The notes: generated by a model from the sequence alone, not told the origin. DNA of 40,605 bases from Desulfocapsa sp. (GCA_021737265.1 JAIPEF010000008.1:1-40605), one strand, 5' to 3'; positions 26,453 through 36,107 are shown, counted from the first letter of the stretch. Numbers and translations: made by a program.

Positions 26453-29023
26453 TTATTTTGTAAGGGACTCAACCTCCTGCCAGCCGGTTTTAATAATTTC
26501 AGAGGCAAGCAGTTTTTCCTGATCTTTTTGTACTATTGCGGCCACCACTTCCAGGGGTTTTGCTCCTGCTTCTGTTGCCCTGCCGATAAGATCCAGAGTG
26601 ATTGTGGCGTCATCTTTGGTTTCCAGTTTGACCACCAGAGGCCGGATGTCAATTTCCTTTATCTTTCCTTTTCGTCTCCGCTTGATGAAAAAGCTGTCCA
26701 TGGACAGGAATTGCTCGAAGAGATTGACATCATCTGCTGTCAGGGGTGGGTGGAGGGTTATTTGGTAGCTACTGACAATATTTTGTGGGATGGAGCCGTT
26801 ACTGAGTGCAATGTCCTTCACCGTCAGACCCGGAGGCATCTGTTGGTTCAGTCTTGATTGGGTTGTATCCAGGTCTTGGAGTGCGGCAGGCAGGTCCATG
26901 ATGAAATATTCTGCCATGCTTTGGGTGCCAACCGGCATGGCTGGGCCAAAGGACACCTTGGGAGAAGGGTTGAATCCCTGGGAGAAGTTGGTGGTGATTT
27001 TGGCTCGTCGGAGGACACGGAAGATAACCTGCAGAATCTCAAGATGACCGAGGAAACAGATGTCTCCCAGACGAGAGTAGGTGACCTTGTAGCGCAAATG
27101 CTGACCTTCACTCTGTGGCAAATTGCTTTTGGCCGTTTGCTGCACTGGTAGCCCTGTCTCTTCAGGCTTTCTATCCTGATCAGTATTGCTTTGGATGACA
27201 ATAGGTTTCAATGTTTTAAAATCACACAAGCCACATTTCTGGCAGGAGTGGTAGCGGCAATCGGGTGTATACTCTTCTGTGTGAGCCTTAAGGAGTTCCT
27301 GCTTCAGGAAGCTCTCATCGACTCCACTGTGCAAATGCTGCCAGGGCAGGATTTCATCAAGATCCCTTGGGCGGAGAAAATCACCCAGAGAAAGAGAACA
27401 TTTACCGGCAGCAGTCTCCCAGCGCTGAAGATCAAAATAGTCAGACCAGCCGTCCAGTCGTGCGCCGTCATTCCAGGCAGTTTCAAGAAGCCTGGAGAGG
27501 CGCCTGTCGCCACGGGAAAATACCCCTTCAAGCAGACTCTGTTCCGGGTCATGCCATTTCAGATTGATCCCTTTTCTGGGGAGAATCTTTTTTAACAGGT
27601 TGATCTTTTCCCGGCTTTCATCCATGGAGATTTGTCTGTGCCACTGGAAAGGGGTGTGTGGTTTTGGGACGAAGGTGCCCACGCTGATATTGATTTTCTG
27701 GCGTCCGCCGGCAGAATGGGCACCAATGTCTTTCGTCTTTTTAGCAAGGTCGGCGATGGCTTCAATATCTTCTTCTGTCTCTGTGGGCAATCCAATCATG
27801 AAATAGAGTTTCATCACTTTCCAGCCCAGGGCGAATGCGTCACGACTTGTGGTGAGCAAGTCATCTTCACTGATTCCTTTATTGATAACACGGCGCAATC
27901 GTTCGCTCCCTGCCTCCGGTGCCAGGGTAAACCCGGTCTTCCGCACTCTTTTGATCTCATCCATGAGTCCCTGGGTAAGGGTTCCCACCCTCATGGACGG
28001 CATGGAAACTGAGATGGCCTCATTTGCAAAACGATCCATGAGCTGAGGCAGCACGGTGGCCAGGCAGGAGTAATCACCGGTGGAAAGGGAGAGCAGGGCG
28101 AGTTCGTTAAAACCGGAGTGTTCCAGTCCCTGACAGGCAAGGTCGAAAATCTGTTCCGGGCTTCGTTCCCGTACTGGACGATAAATGATCCCGGCCTGAC
28201 AAAACCTGCAACCCCGGGTACAGCCTCTGGCAATTTCTACCCCAAGACGGTCGTGGACAATTTTTGAATTTGGCACAAGGGGGTGGAGGAGGTGGTCAGT
28301 TTTGGAAAGATCAGGAAGAACACGTCTTGTGACTGTTGGAAATTTGGGATTGAGGACCTTGAGTTCCGCGAGTGTGCCATCTTCCTTGTAGGAAGGCTGA
28401 TAGAAAGAGGGAATATAGACTCCCTGGATCTCGGCCAATTGTTCAAGCAGGGCTGTGCGTGACAGGTTGTCTTTGTGGGTGGATCGAAGACATTCAGCTA
28501 TATCAAGGATAGCTTCCTCTCCATCACCCAGAAGAATTGCATCAAAAAAGTCGGCAACAGGTTCCGGGTTCAGGCTGCATGAGCCGCCTCCCAGGATGAT
28601 GGGCATCTCTTCGCCGCGATCTTTTGAACGCAGGGGAATGCCGGCAAGATCAAGAACAGTAAGAATATTAGTGTAGCACAGTTCGTAAGGCAGGGTGATA
28701 CCAACAAGGTCAAAGTCCAGAAGAGGTCGATTGCTTTCCAGTGAACAGAGCGGAAGATTACGTGACTGAAGAAGTGATTCCATATCTTTATCAGGGCAGT
28801 AACACCGTTCAGCAAGAATATGTTCCTGACTGTTTAGGATATGATAGAGAATCTGTAGTCCCTGGTGTGACATGCCAATTTCGTAGAGGTCTGGAAAAAT
28901 CAGAGCGCAGTGACAAGCTGTCTCTTCCCACTTTTTGACACAGGCGTTGTACTCATGACCCAGGTAACGTCCTGGTTTGTTGACAAAAGGCAGTATTTCT
29001 CTGGCGGTATTGTTTTGTTTCAT
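26453..29023 (-). CDS. radical SAM protein fused to a TIGR03936-type domain
   Basis: This 856-residue protein joins two modules. The N-terminal part (about 1-600) is a B12-binding-like and radical SAM protein of the TIGR03960 kind: FPDLYEIGMSHQGLQILYH near 43-61, ILGGGSCSLNPEP near 143-155, and the cluster motif Cys268-x3-Cys272-x2-Cys275 in RGCTRGCRFCQAG. A Cys-rich patch (YHSCQKCGLCDF) precedes the C-terminal DUF2344/TIGR03936 module (about 645-850, RYKVTYSRLGDICFLGHLE). In many bacteria these are adjacent genes, sometimes fused, often near RNase E/G and rplU; neither is here. Function unknown, probably RNA- or ribosome-related by the usual context. Confidence 0.9.
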   Translation of the reverse strand: MKQNNTAREILPFVNKPGRYLGHEYNACVKKWEETACHCALIFPDLYEIGMSHQGLQILYHILNSQEHILAERCYCPDKDMESLLQSRNLPLCSLESNRPLLDFDLVGITLPYELCYTNILTVLDLAGIPLRSKDRGEEMPIILGGGSCSLNPEPVADFFDAILLGDGEEAILDIAECLRSTHKDNLSRTALLEQLAEIQGVYIPSFYQPSYKEDGTLAELKVLNPKFPTVTRRVLPDLSKTDHLLHPLVPNSKIVHDRLGVEIARGCTRGCRFCQAGIIYRPVRERSPEQIFDLACQGLEHSGFNELALLSLSTGDYSCLATVLPQLMDRFANEAISVSMPSMRVGTLTQGLMDEIKRVRKTGFTLAPEAGSERLRRVINKGISEDDLLTTSRDAFALGWKVMKLYFMIGLPTETEEDIEAIADLAKKTKDIGAHSAGGRQKINISVGTFVPKPHTPFQWHRQISMDESREKINLLKKILPRKGINLKWHDPEQSLLEGVFSRGDRRLSRLLETAWNDGARLDGWSDYFDLQRWETAAGKCSLSLGDFLRPRDLDEILPWQHLHSGVDESFLKQELLKAHTEEYTPDCRYHSCQKCGLCDFKTLKPIVIQSNTDQDRKPEETGLPVQQTAKSNLPQSEGQHLRYKVTYSRLGDICFLGHLEILQVIFRVLRRAKITTNFSQGFNPSPKVSFGPAMPVGTQSMAEYFIMDLPAALQDLDTTQSRLNQQMPPGLTVKDIALSNGSIPQNIVSSYQITLHPPLTADDVNLFEQFLSMDSFFIKRRRKGKIKEIDIRPLVVKLETKDDATITLDLIGRATEAGAKPLEVVAAIVQKDQEKLLASEIIKTGWQEVESLTK

Positions 29024-29283
29024 ATGCGCTACAATGAGTGTACTACAGAGTTGAGTTAGTTGACAGACAAGGGCAAAGCCGTATCTTTCATGGATTCTTT
29101 GCTAGTCATTTACTGAAAATAAGTTGACTTTACAAGAGAGGATGATGTATTTAAATGAGTATCTGATTTGTTCCTTTAAATATAACAAGTTAGGGTGAAG
29201 TCGAAAATATTTATTTATATGTCATGCAGATGAAGAGTTTTTGAAGTCTTCGCGTATCTGCCACGTTGATAAGGTGTTTCTTT
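29024..29283. promoter_or_regulatory. divergent intergenic region before the AMIN protein
   Basis: This 260-base AT-rich spacer separates the minus-strand radical SAM gene from the plus-strand AMIN gene and should contain both promoters. I find no promoter pair that I would call with confidence. AAGG at 29271-29274 is a likely ribosome site for ATG 29284. Confidence 0.35.
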
Positions 29284-30285
29284 ATGCAGAGTCTAATAAA
29301 ATGCTTTTCTTTGGTCGGACTGTGTTGTTTTTTTCTTTTTTCAGGATCTCTGCAGGCAGCAGAGGGTTTGATAGAAGAAGTGAGTTTTCATGGGAAAGAT
29401 GAAAACAGTGAGTCTGTCACCTTTCGTCTCAATGGTCCCCACCTGCCCAAAGTCTTTTCCATAAGTGGCGACAACTCCCGGGTTGTTTTTGATTTTATGG
29501 GAACTCAACTTGCCCGAACTGTTCCAGTGACCATTGATGCCGGAGGCAGTATGGTTCAAAAAATTCGTCTGGGTCGCCATGAAAACAAGACCAGAGCAGT
29601 AATTGATCTGGTTCCAGGCGGGGATTTTAATTTTGAACAGAAGTTTGATGAGGTACATAATGTCCTCACTATACAGCTGTTCTCAGCAAATGTACCTGAA
29701 AAGCAGGAAGAAAAACTTGTTGTTGCCATTGAACAACAGGAAGAGGTTCCTGAACAACAAGAGGCCCCTGAGTCTGCTTCTGTAGAGAACGTGGTTGAGG
29801 AAGAGGTTGTTGGAGAAGAGGTCGTTGCAGAAGATGTGGTAGATGGCGCTCCAGTTGTGCAAGAGAACTCTGATAAGAAGGTTGAAGAAACAGGAGCTGC
29901 CGCTGATGAAAGTGATCCATCTCCTGAGCCCCTGTTATCCAACGTTACTTTTGAAAACACATCAAACAAGGGCGAGATGGTACTTTTTAAACTGAATGGT
30001 TTTTATCCTCCGGTGGTGAGTGGCGAGGAAGATGAAAATCCACAGGTTATTTGTGATTTTACTGGGACCAGGCTGGGAGATGGTGTCGTAAAAGAACTAG
30101 CCAGCAATGGTGATTATATAAGGCGAGTGAGAATCGAGCAGCTTAACGAGCCTGATTTGATTCGGGTGACCCTGGATCTTGTGGCCAATAAAAATTATGA
30201 TCTGCAACAGGTGTTCTTTAAAGAAGACAACCTGTTTGTTATTATTGTTAACTCCTATGATGCCCTCACTATTCCTAAGAAGTAG
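29284..30285 (+). CDS. exported protein with two AMIN domains
   Basis: This 333-residue secreted protein has two AMIN-like domains and no catalytic domain. A signal peptide covers residues 1-25 (SGSLQA). AMIN-like repeats lie at about 28-145 (SVTFRLNGPHLPKVFSISGD, then RVVFDFMGTQL) and 220-330 (MVLFKLNGFYPPVV, then QVICDFTGTRL). They are joined by an acidic linker rich in Glu and Val (EEEVVGEEVVAED). AMIN domains target proteins to peptidoglycan or secretin and division sites, so an envelope scaffold role is plausible. ATG 29284 is preferred over TTG 29266. A hairpin follows at the stop. Confidence 0.8.
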   Translation: MQSLIKCFSLVGLCCFFLFSGSLQAAEGLIEEVSFHGKDENSESVTFRLNGPHLPKVFSISGDNSRVVFDFMGTQLARTVPVTIDAGGSMVQKIRLGRHENKTRAVIDLVPGGDFNFEQKFDEVHNVLTIQLFSANVPEKQEEKLVVAIEQQEEVPEQQEAPESASVENVVEEEVVGEEVVAEDVVDGAPVVQENSDKKVEETGAAADESDPSPEPLLSNVTFENTSNKGEMVLFKLNGFYPPVVSGEEDENPQVICDFTGTRLGDGVVKELASNGDYIRRVRIEQLNEPDLIRVTLDLVANKNYDLQQVFFKEDNLFVIIVNSYDALTIPKK

Positions 30286-30303
30286 TACCCTTCGGGGGGT
30301 ACT
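30284..30303. terminator. hairpin between convergent genes
   Basis: AGTACCC (30284-30290) and GGGTACT (30297-30303) form a 7-base stem directly at the AMIN gene stop. No T-tract follows, so termination is uncertain. It sits between two convergent genes. Confidence 0.45.
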
Positions 30304-30340
30304 GAAAAGAGTCCAGGGTTTGTTATCCGCTTTACCTGGA

Positions 30341-31159
30341 TTAGAGGTGTAGCTGGGTTGTATATCCTGCTGGAACCGGAAGGGAAAATTCTTTTTCACC
30401 GAGTTGATTTCTGTCATTGATGTCTTTCAATTTTATCATGATTTTCGCCCCCCAGGGAAGTTCAGATATCGTTATCTCGTCCCTTGGTGTGCAGCTGTCA
30501 TCCCTGTCCTGTTGATTCCCATAGACGATTTCCGCCAGTGTTGCTCCCTTCCCGTCAAGGAACAGGTACCCCAGAACAAACCCCTGTAAAGGATCTACAT
30601 GAGTCCAGGCGTGTTCCAGTGTGGTGTCGGAACCTGCAGGAGAAAGGCGTAGCCAGATACTGTTGTCTGATGCATCTTGGTTTACTTCCACTACCTCAAG
30701 TGAACCGGCAGGGAGTCGTCCGGTTAGATAGGCGAACCAGTCACCTTGAGCCAGAATTTGTGGTATTTCTTTACGAATGGCCAGTGAGCGAACATTGCCT
30801 CGGATATGCTGGTATTGGTTGGGTTTTAGAATCTGAAACTCATCGCCATTACTCGCAAACGCAAAAACGGGCTGGCCCAGGGGGTTACTGATGATGAATT
30901 TTAGAAAAGATGGGGATAGAAGCTGTAAATAGCCTTCCACTGCCCAATCATCCAGTGGACTTTTCCAGAACATCTGCGCATCCGCATCAAGACTGTCCGG
31001 ACACTCTTTTTCCACTTTCTGCATGGCTGAAATGAGTTCAACGATCTTGTCTTGTTCATCTTCAGGGAATGGCTCATCCCAGCGCTGACCGGCACAGCCA
31101 GAGAAGAGGATGCAAGCCAAAGCAGCAATAAGGAGGGAACGCGTCTTCCTGGTCTTCAT
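30341..31159 (-). CDS. LolB-like outer-membrane lipoprotein
   Basis: This is a 272-residue lipoprotein: the lipobox LFSGC puts the lipidated Cys at 22. The middle region (WAVEGYLQLLSPSFLKFIISNPLGQPVFAFASNGDEFQIL) resembles the half-open beta barrel of LolB and DUF4292 proteins, which carry lipoproteins or hydrophobic ligands. The gene starts one base after the TPR gene stop (ATG 31159; 31174 is an alternative), so the two are co-translated. The LolB assignment is by fold-like pattern only; the protein is longer than E. coli LolB. Confidence 0.68.
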   Translation of the reverse strand: MKTRKTRSLLIAALACILFSGCAGQRWDEPFPEDEQDKIVELISAMQKVEKECPDSLDADAQMFWKSPLDDWAVEGYLQLLSPSFLKFIISNPLGQPVFAFASNGDEFQILKPNQYQHIRGNVRSLAIRKEIPQILAQGDWFAYLTGRLPAGSLEVVEVNQDASDNSIWLRLSPAGSDTTLEHAWTHVDPLQGFVLGYLFLDGKGATLAEIVYGNQQDRDDSCTPRDEITISELPWGAKIMIKLKDINDRNQLGEKEFSLPVPAGYTTQLHL

Positions 31160-31160
31160 G

Positions 31161-32900
31161 TCACTGCAAAGCATTTAGCTTTTCCTGTATCCGGTTTTTT
31201 TGTTCCTGGTGAGGGTACAGTTCTTCTGCTCTCTGGTAAGCCTCTCTTGCCTTTTCAATGTCCCCCTGTTGAAGATAAACATCACCCATGTGATCGTGAA
31301 TGTTTGGGTCATTGGGTTCAAGGTCAATTGCTCTCATGAGCTCGACTTTGGCACTGGCCAGATCCCCCATACGAAAATAGACCCAGCCCAGACTGTCCTG
31401 GATATATCCGTTGCCGGGCTTTAACTCAATCGCTTTTTGGATATACTTCAGAGCCTGTTCCAGATTGATATCCATGTCTGCCCAGGTGTAGCCGATATAG
31501 TTTAGGGCTTCGGCATGATCTGGTTGAAGTTCGAGCACCTTTTCCATGCTCTCGATTGCCTCGGCCTGTCTTCCTTCCTCTTCCAGAAGAAGACCGTATT
31601 CGAAGTAGATAGTTGGATTATTCGGGTACTCTTCAATGGCTGTATCAAGAATGTCGTACCCTTTCTGCAACTGCCCCTGTTCCATAAAAAGTGAAGCCAG
31701 AAGAGTGTACATGCCTGGTGTAGAAGTATTTTCATTGGCGAGAGTCTGTTCGAGCAGGGTTATGGCCTGTTTGTTCTGCTTGGTTTCCATGAGGATTCGT
31801 ACTCGGAGATAAATACTATCCTCATACTGACTGGATTCCTGTTCGATTTTCCTGAGCAGACTCATCGCCTTATCAGTTTTTCCTCCCTGGTAATGAATTA
31901 CTGCCAGCATATATGCAGCTTCAGGTTCATTTTCCTGGAGGGCAACCGACTCCAGGATTTCACTGGCCTTTTCAATTTTACCCGAACGCAGATAGAGTCT
32001 TGCTGTGATAATGTCTATCTGGTTTGGGGTATCACTGTTTTCCCGTAGGGTCTGAAGCTCTTTAAGGGCTATTTCCTCCTTATCCTGAAGGAGGAGGGTG
32101 TGCACAAGGCCCAAAGCTGCCTCCGTATCTTGCGGGTGCTGTTTGAGGATAGAGCGGTACTGGTGTTCTACTTTGTCATATTCTTCCAGAACACCATAGA
32201 AATCAGCTACTTCAATGGCGAGTCCCACTGACCAGTTCAAGTCAAGAGCCAGCTTATACCAGCTTCCAGCTTGGTCGTAGTCGCCTGTCTGGACGGCAAG
32301 ACGAGCAAGATAGAGGTGGGCAAAAAAGGATTCAGGGTTGATTTGGAGAGCCTGGTTGAAAATTTTTTCCGCCTCACTGAAATTATTCTGTTCAGAATAG
32401 AGGAAACCCAGGCGCAGGAGAATAGTTTCATCTTCAGGGGTCTGTTTGATAATTTCATTGTAGATCTTGATTGCCTCTTCTGTCTCACCATTACGGATAT
32501 CCAGACGGGCAAGAAGCAGTTTGGCCTGGAGTTCATCAGGGTATTTATCAATAGTGGTACGGAGTAGTTGAGCAGCGGCAAGGGGCTTGCCCATTCTGAT
32601 AAGGAGGATCGGGAGCTTGCGAAGAATATAACGGGAGTCAGGGTCGCAGATAAGGGCCTTTTCATAGGCCTCTTCAGCCTCATTGAACCGGTTATTATTT
32701 TCTGCATGAGTGGCCCATAAAAAATAGAAATACGAACAGGAGCTGTCTACCTTTTCAGTCCCTGTCATTTCATCTTCTTCCTCGATTCCATTCTCTTGTG
32801 GAGGATGTATTTCATGGGAAACTCCACCGCACCCCCAGTTGAAAAACAGACTGTAAGAGAGGAGAAAAATAAATGGAAGGTTTGGTATCCTAAAGTTCAT
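31161..32900 (-). CDS. TPR-repeat lipoprotein
   Basis: This 579-residue protein consists almost wholly of tetratricopeptide repeats from about residue 55 to 575 (for example AEALNYIGYTWADMDINLEQ near 460, then NPNIHDHMGDVYLQQGDIEKA). An N-terminal hydrophobic stretch ends in NWGC (Cys24), a non-ideal lipobox suggesting lipid anchoring. The start overlaps tmk by four bases and the stop nearly touches the LolB-like gene. TPR plus LolB-like pairs suggest an envelope assembly or transport role, but no partner is identified. Confidence 0.85.
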   Translation of the reverse strand: MNFRIPNLPFIFLLSYSLFFNWGCGGVSHEIHPPQENGIEEEDEMTGTEKVDSSCSYFYFLWATHAENNNRFNEAEEAYEKALICDPDSRYILRKLPILLIRMGKPLAAAQLLRTTIDKYPDELQAKLLLARLDIRNGETEEAIKIYNEIIKQTPEDETILLRLGFLYSEQNNFSEAEKIFNQALQINPESFFAHLYLARLAVQTGDYDQAGSWYKLALDLNWSVGLAIEVADFYGVLEEYDKVEHQYRSILKQHPQDTEAALGLVHTLLLQDKEEIALKELQTLRENSDTPNQIDIITARLYLRSGKIEKASEILESVALQENEPEAAYMLAVIHYQGGKTDKAMSLLRKIEQESSQYEDSIYLRVRILMETKQNKQAITLLEQTLANENTSTPGMYTLLASLFMEQGQLQKGYDILDTAIEEYPNNPTIYFEYGLLLEEEGRQAEAIESMEKVLELQPDHAEALNYIGYTWADMDINLEQALKYIQKAIELKPGNGYIQDSLGWVYFRMGDLASAKVELMRAIDLEPNDPNIHDHMGDVYLQQGDIEKAREAYQRAEELYPHQEQKNRIQEKLNALQ

Positions 32901-33508
32901 AACATTTCAAGAAGTGGTTGAATCATCTCAAGTACATGGTGATGAATGACATCTATGCTACCGGAGGCATCAATACGACGGATATAGGGGAGTTCCAGCT
33001 GTTTAAATTGGGCAGCTACTTTTTGCAGATATATCTCTTCTTCAAAATCATTCAGTTGTTCACCCCGGCTTTCGGTGATGCGCTGAACTCCGGTTTGAAT
33101 GGGGGCATAGAAGAGCAGGGCAAGATCAGGTGTCGGGGCAAAGTCGTTACGGGCCAGAATATACGCAGGGTCTAGACCGGCAGCACCCTGATAGGCAACA
33201 GTGGAGAGAAAGTATCGATCACAGAGGACTACCTTCCCTTCTGTGAGGGCCTTCATCAGAACCGTGTCGACATGTTCTTTCCTGTCTGCAATAAAGAGAT
33301 CCAACTCTTCTTCAAGACTGACAGTGTCTCGATTGGAGTAAAGTTTACGAATTTTTTGGCCGTATTTACCTTCGGTTGGCTCGCGAGTCGTCAGTACTGG
33401 AAGACCTTTCTTTTGTAAAGCCTCTGCCAGAAGCTGTAACTGGGTAGATTTACCGGTACCATCAGTCCCTTCAAAAACAATAAGTAGCCCTTTTCTCGCT
33501 GTTGACAT
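32897..33508 (-). CDS. tmk: thymidylate kinase
   Basis: Tmk phosphorylates dTMP to dTDP. The 203 residues show the P-loop FEGTDGTGKST at 12-22, the DRY segment CDRYFLSTVAYQGAAG near 96-111 with the dTMP-binding region, and a LID containing ITESRGEQL. It starts one base beyond the pdxA stop and overlaps the TPR gene. Confidence 0.95.
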   Translation of the reverse strand: MSTARKGLLIVFEGTDGTGKSTQLQLLAEALQKKGLPVLTTREPTEGKYGQKIRKLYSNRDTVSLEEELDLFIADRKEHVDTVLMKALTEGKVVLCDRYFLSTVAYQGAAGLDPAYILARNDFAPTPDLALLFYAPIQTGVQRITESRGEQLNDFEEEIYLQKVAAQFKQLELPYIRRIDASGSIDVIHHHVLEMIQPLLEML

Positions 33509-33509
33509 A

Positions 33510-34532
33510 CTAGTGCCCTTTCTTGTCTGCAGCAGGATGACGGCTGCGGTTTGTGCTTATAAGGTGTGCCATTTCCACTGCCGCCGCAAGGCTTGTCGGG
33601 TCAGCCAATCCCTTTCCGGCAATGTCATAGGCAGTTCCATGATCAACGGATGTCCGGACAATGGGGAGGCCGAGGGTAACATTTATGCCATCTTTAAAAT
33701 GGAGGAGCTTGAATGGAATGAGTCCCTGGTCGTGGTACATGCAGACTACTGCATCAAATGTTCCCTGTGCGGCCTTGAAGAAAAGAGTGTCGGGTGGGAA
33801 GGGGCCATGAAGATCAATACCTTCAGTGCGACTTTCTTTCATTGCTGGAATGATAATTTCCTCTTCTTCACTACCGAACATCCCGCCTTCACCAGCATGG
33901 GGATTGAGAGCGGCAACAGCCAGTTTAGGGGCAGCTATATTGAAATCGATCTGCAAACTTTTGTGAGTAGTTCTAAAAAGTTGTATAAGTGATTCTTTGC
34001 TCAGCAGAGCGGGAACCTGGGAAATCCCACAATGAATGGTTGCCAGAGTCACACGTAGAGATGTGCCTGCCATCATCATTACCTGATTACTGGATGAGGT
34101 GAGGGCAGCCAGCATTTCAGTATGGCCGGGATAGTGGTAGCCACTTTCCTGTAACGCTTCTTTAGAAATAGGGCAGGTGCAGAGGCTGGAAAAAAGTGAA
34201 TCTTCTATTCCCTGAACCGCAAAGGTGATGGCATGAGCCATGGCAACAGCAGTCTGTTTAGTTGGGTTTCCAGGTTGAATAGCATCTTTGCTGAGTCGGG
34301 AAGACTCATAGATGGGGATTCTTCCTTTGCCAGATTCAACAGGTTCACCAGCGAGCCAGGGGCTAATGCAACAATCGATATCTAACTTCTCAGCATAAAA
34401 TTCCAGAACGTTCCTGTCCCCGACTACCACGATGGGTAAACAGGACTGATCCGGTAACCTGGAGAAAAATTTGAGGATAATTTCAGGACCGATACCGGCA
34501 GGACATCCCATTGTTATGGCAAGTGGTAGCAT
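33510..34532 (-). CDS. pdxA: 4-hydroxythreonine-4-phosphate dehydrogenase
   Basis: PdxA oxidises 4-phosphohydroxy-threonine in DXP-dependent pyridoxal phosphate synthesis. The 340 residues begin LAITMGCPAGIGPEI as the family does. Metal-binding histidines appear in GYHYPGHTEML, ALNPHAGEGG and CMYHDQGLIPFK. The gene directly precedes tmk. PLP is used by BioA, BioF and TrpB encoded in the same window, but no direct link is implied. Confidence 0.95.
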   Translation of the reverse strand: MLPLAITMGCPAGIGPEIILKFFSRLPDQSCLPIVVVGDRNVLEFYAEKLDIDCCISPWLAGEPVESGKGRIPIYESSRLSKDAIQPGNPTKQTAVAMAHAITFAVQGIEDSLFSSLCTCPISKEALQESGYHYPGHTEMLAALTSSSNQVMMMAGTSLRVTLATIHCGISQVPALLSKESLIQLFRTTHKSLQIDFNIAAPKLAVAALNPHAGEGGMFGSEEEEIIIPAMKESRTEGIDLHGPFPPDTLFFKAAQGTFDAVVCMYHDQGLIPFKLLHFKDGINVTLGLPIVRTSVDHGTAYDIAGKGLADPTSLAAAVEMAHLISTNRSRHPAADKKGH

Positions 34533-34589
34533 AGTGTTTGAGAGGTGCTAGCCCCAATAAACAGGAAATAAGTCGGGACTTGGTTCAGT

Positions 34590-34604
34590 ACCCCCTTGAG
34601 GGGT
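34590..34604. repeat. GC-rich hairpin upstream of pdxA
   Basis: ACCCC (34590-34594) and GGGGT (34600-34604) form a short stem in the 169-base spacer between yraN and pdxA. It could end the upstream ribosomal cluster transcript, though no clear T-tract follows on the minus strand. Confidence 0.35.
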
Positions 34605-34701
34605 GTAAGTGCCTTGGGGGCAGATGTAAATGGGTAATGATTTCAAATAAATTTACTCAGTTTCTTATATGTTTTATGACAGCTAGTTATGGAGTCAGGC
34701 A

Positions 34702-35082
34702 CTAAAAAAAACCTTCTCCAGGCTCAAAGCAGTTGGCAAGATGCTCAATGGCAGCTTTTCCATTTTTATCTATCAGAATTGAAATAACATCAAAACGTGC
34801 CGGATGGTTAAGCAGTTTGTTGCGGTTCATATAGTCAAGGGCAACTCTGCAGATCTGAGACTGTTTCTTTTTGGTAACCGCTTCAAAAGGCTGACCAAAG
34901 CGAGTATTCTTTCTGGTTTTTACTTCAACGAAGACCAGGCACTCACGATCACGGGCAATGATATCAATTTCCCCTGTTTTTTGCCTGTAATTTCGCACAA
35001 TGATCTCAAATCCTCTTCCAAGAAGATGGTCGGCAGCCAGATCTTCGCCGTGCTTCCCAAGTATAATGCGTGGTTCAGACAA
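34702..35082 (-). CDS. yraN: YraN/UPF0102 endonuclease-like protein
   Basis: YraN is a small restriction-endonuclease-fold protein of unknown substrate. The 126 residues contain GKHGEDLAADHLLGRGF near 8-24, the active-site-like TGEIDIIARD and VFVEVKTRKN, and FGQPFEAVTKKKQ. It follows rnhB with an 8-base overlap, the usual arrangement. Confidence 0.92.
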   Translation of the reverse strand: MSEPRIILGKHGEDLAADHLLGRGFEIIVRNYRQKTGEIDIIARDRECLVFVEVKTRKNTRFGQPFEAVTKKKQSQICRVALDYMNRNKLLNHPARFDVISILIDKNGKAAIEHLANCFEPGEGFF

Positions 35083-35764
35083 ATTCTCTTACTCCCTTAA
35101 AACTCAGACGATGGTGTGGTGAAACACCATGTTTTTCTACAGCCAGGCGGTGTTCCTTGGTTGGGTAGCCTTGGTTTTTAATAAAATTATAGTGAGGAAA
35201 GTGGTGGTGAATTTCTTCCATAATGGTGTCGCGGGTAACCTTGGCAATAATGGAAGCGGCTGCAATGGAGGCAGAACGGCTTTCACCCTTGATCAAGGGT
35301 TGTTGGGCAGTTTCCATGGGGACAGGAAATTTGCCATCCACGAGAAGAAAGTCAGGAGAACACTTTTGTCTGCACAGCTCAAGAACGGCTCTTTTCATGG
35401 CCAGAAGAGATGCCTGAAGGATATTTATCCGGTCGATAGTCTTGTGGGAGACAAAGCCTATGCCAATAGATGCGGGAATATCATGGAGATGGTCAAAGAG
35501 CAGGCGACGTTTTTTTGGGGAAAGTTTTTTCGAGTCAAGAAAGAGCGTATGCTGACAGGTGCGGGGAAGAATGACGGCGGCAGCGACGACTGGTCCGGCA
35601 AGTGGACCCCTGCCGACCTCATCAAGTCCTGCAACAACAGAGTATCCCTGTTGCTGCAGGCTTCGTTCGAGAAAATACGTGTCCTCCCGGGGAGGATCAA
35701 ACAGGGACAGAATGGGTCCTGTCTGCTGCTGAGGCGAAGATTTTTGCTGTTTCTTAGCGCACAA
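35075..35764 (-). CDS. rnhB: ribonuclease HII
   Basis: RNase HII removes ribonucleotides and RNA primers from DNA. The catalytic core shows [19 protein letters not shown], the acidic pair within VDGKFPVP, and [14 protein letters not shown], ending [18 protein letters not shown]. The frame stays open far upstream into rplS, but conserved sequence begins near SLFDPPRED. No ATG or GTG lies near it, so TTG 35764 (229 residues, 11-base overlap with rplS) is the best start I see. The end overlaps yraN. Confidence 0.92.
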   Translation of the reverse strand: MCAKKQQKSSPQQQTGPILSLFDPPREDTYFLERSLQQQGYSVVAGLDEVGRGPLAGPVVAAAVILPRTCQHTLFLDSKKLSPKKRRLLFDHLHDIPASIGIGFVSHKTIDRINILQASLLAMKRAVLELCRQKCSPDFLLVDGKFPVPMETAQQPLIKGESRSASIAAASIIAKVTRDTIMEEIHHHFPHYNFIKNQGYPTKEHRLAVEKHGVSPHHRLSFKGVREFV

Positions 35765-36107
35765 GACCGCGCTCGCGGATACGCGCTGCCTTGCCACGTC
35801 TGCTGCGCAGGTAGTAGAGGCGAGAGCGGCGGACACGGCCGCGGCTGGCAACCTCGATTTTTTCAATACGTGGATTGTGTAGGGCAAAAGTCTTCTCAAC
35901 ACCAACACCGTGGGAAACTTTGCGAACAGTGTAGGAGGCACACATATTGCCTTTTTTCCTTTTAATGACCACGCCCTGAAAAATCTGGACACGCTCTTTA
36001 CTGCCCTCAATGATGCGAATATAAACTTTTACGGTATCACCCGGACGAAAGTCAGGATGATCCTGGCGCATCTGCTCCATTTCAATTCTGTCAATAATTG
36101 TACTCAT
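35754..36107 (-). CDS. rplS: 50S ribosomal protein L19
   Basis: L19 lies at the 30S-50S interface. The 117 residues carry the family segments [20 protein letters not shown] and FQGVVIKRK, then [10 protein letters not shown] and [18 protein letters not shown]. It belongs to the rpsP-rimM-trmD-rplS cluster, here with a methyltransferase gene between trmD and rplS. Confidence 0.97.
   Translation of the reverse strand: MSTIIDRIEMEQMRQDHPDFRPGDTVKVYIRIIEGSKERVQIFQGVVIKRKKGNMCASYTVRKVSHGVGVEKTFALHNPRIEKIEVASRGRVRRSRLYYLRSRRGKAARIRERGLVR

Noticed and set aside
35129..35965. Long plus-strand open frame (278 codons) opposite rnhB and rplS
   Set aside because: It is the complement of two certain genes and shows no domain of its own.
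35765..36010. 82-residue N-terminal extension of RNase HII
   Set aside because: This part lies out of frame over rplS and does not resemble RNase HII.
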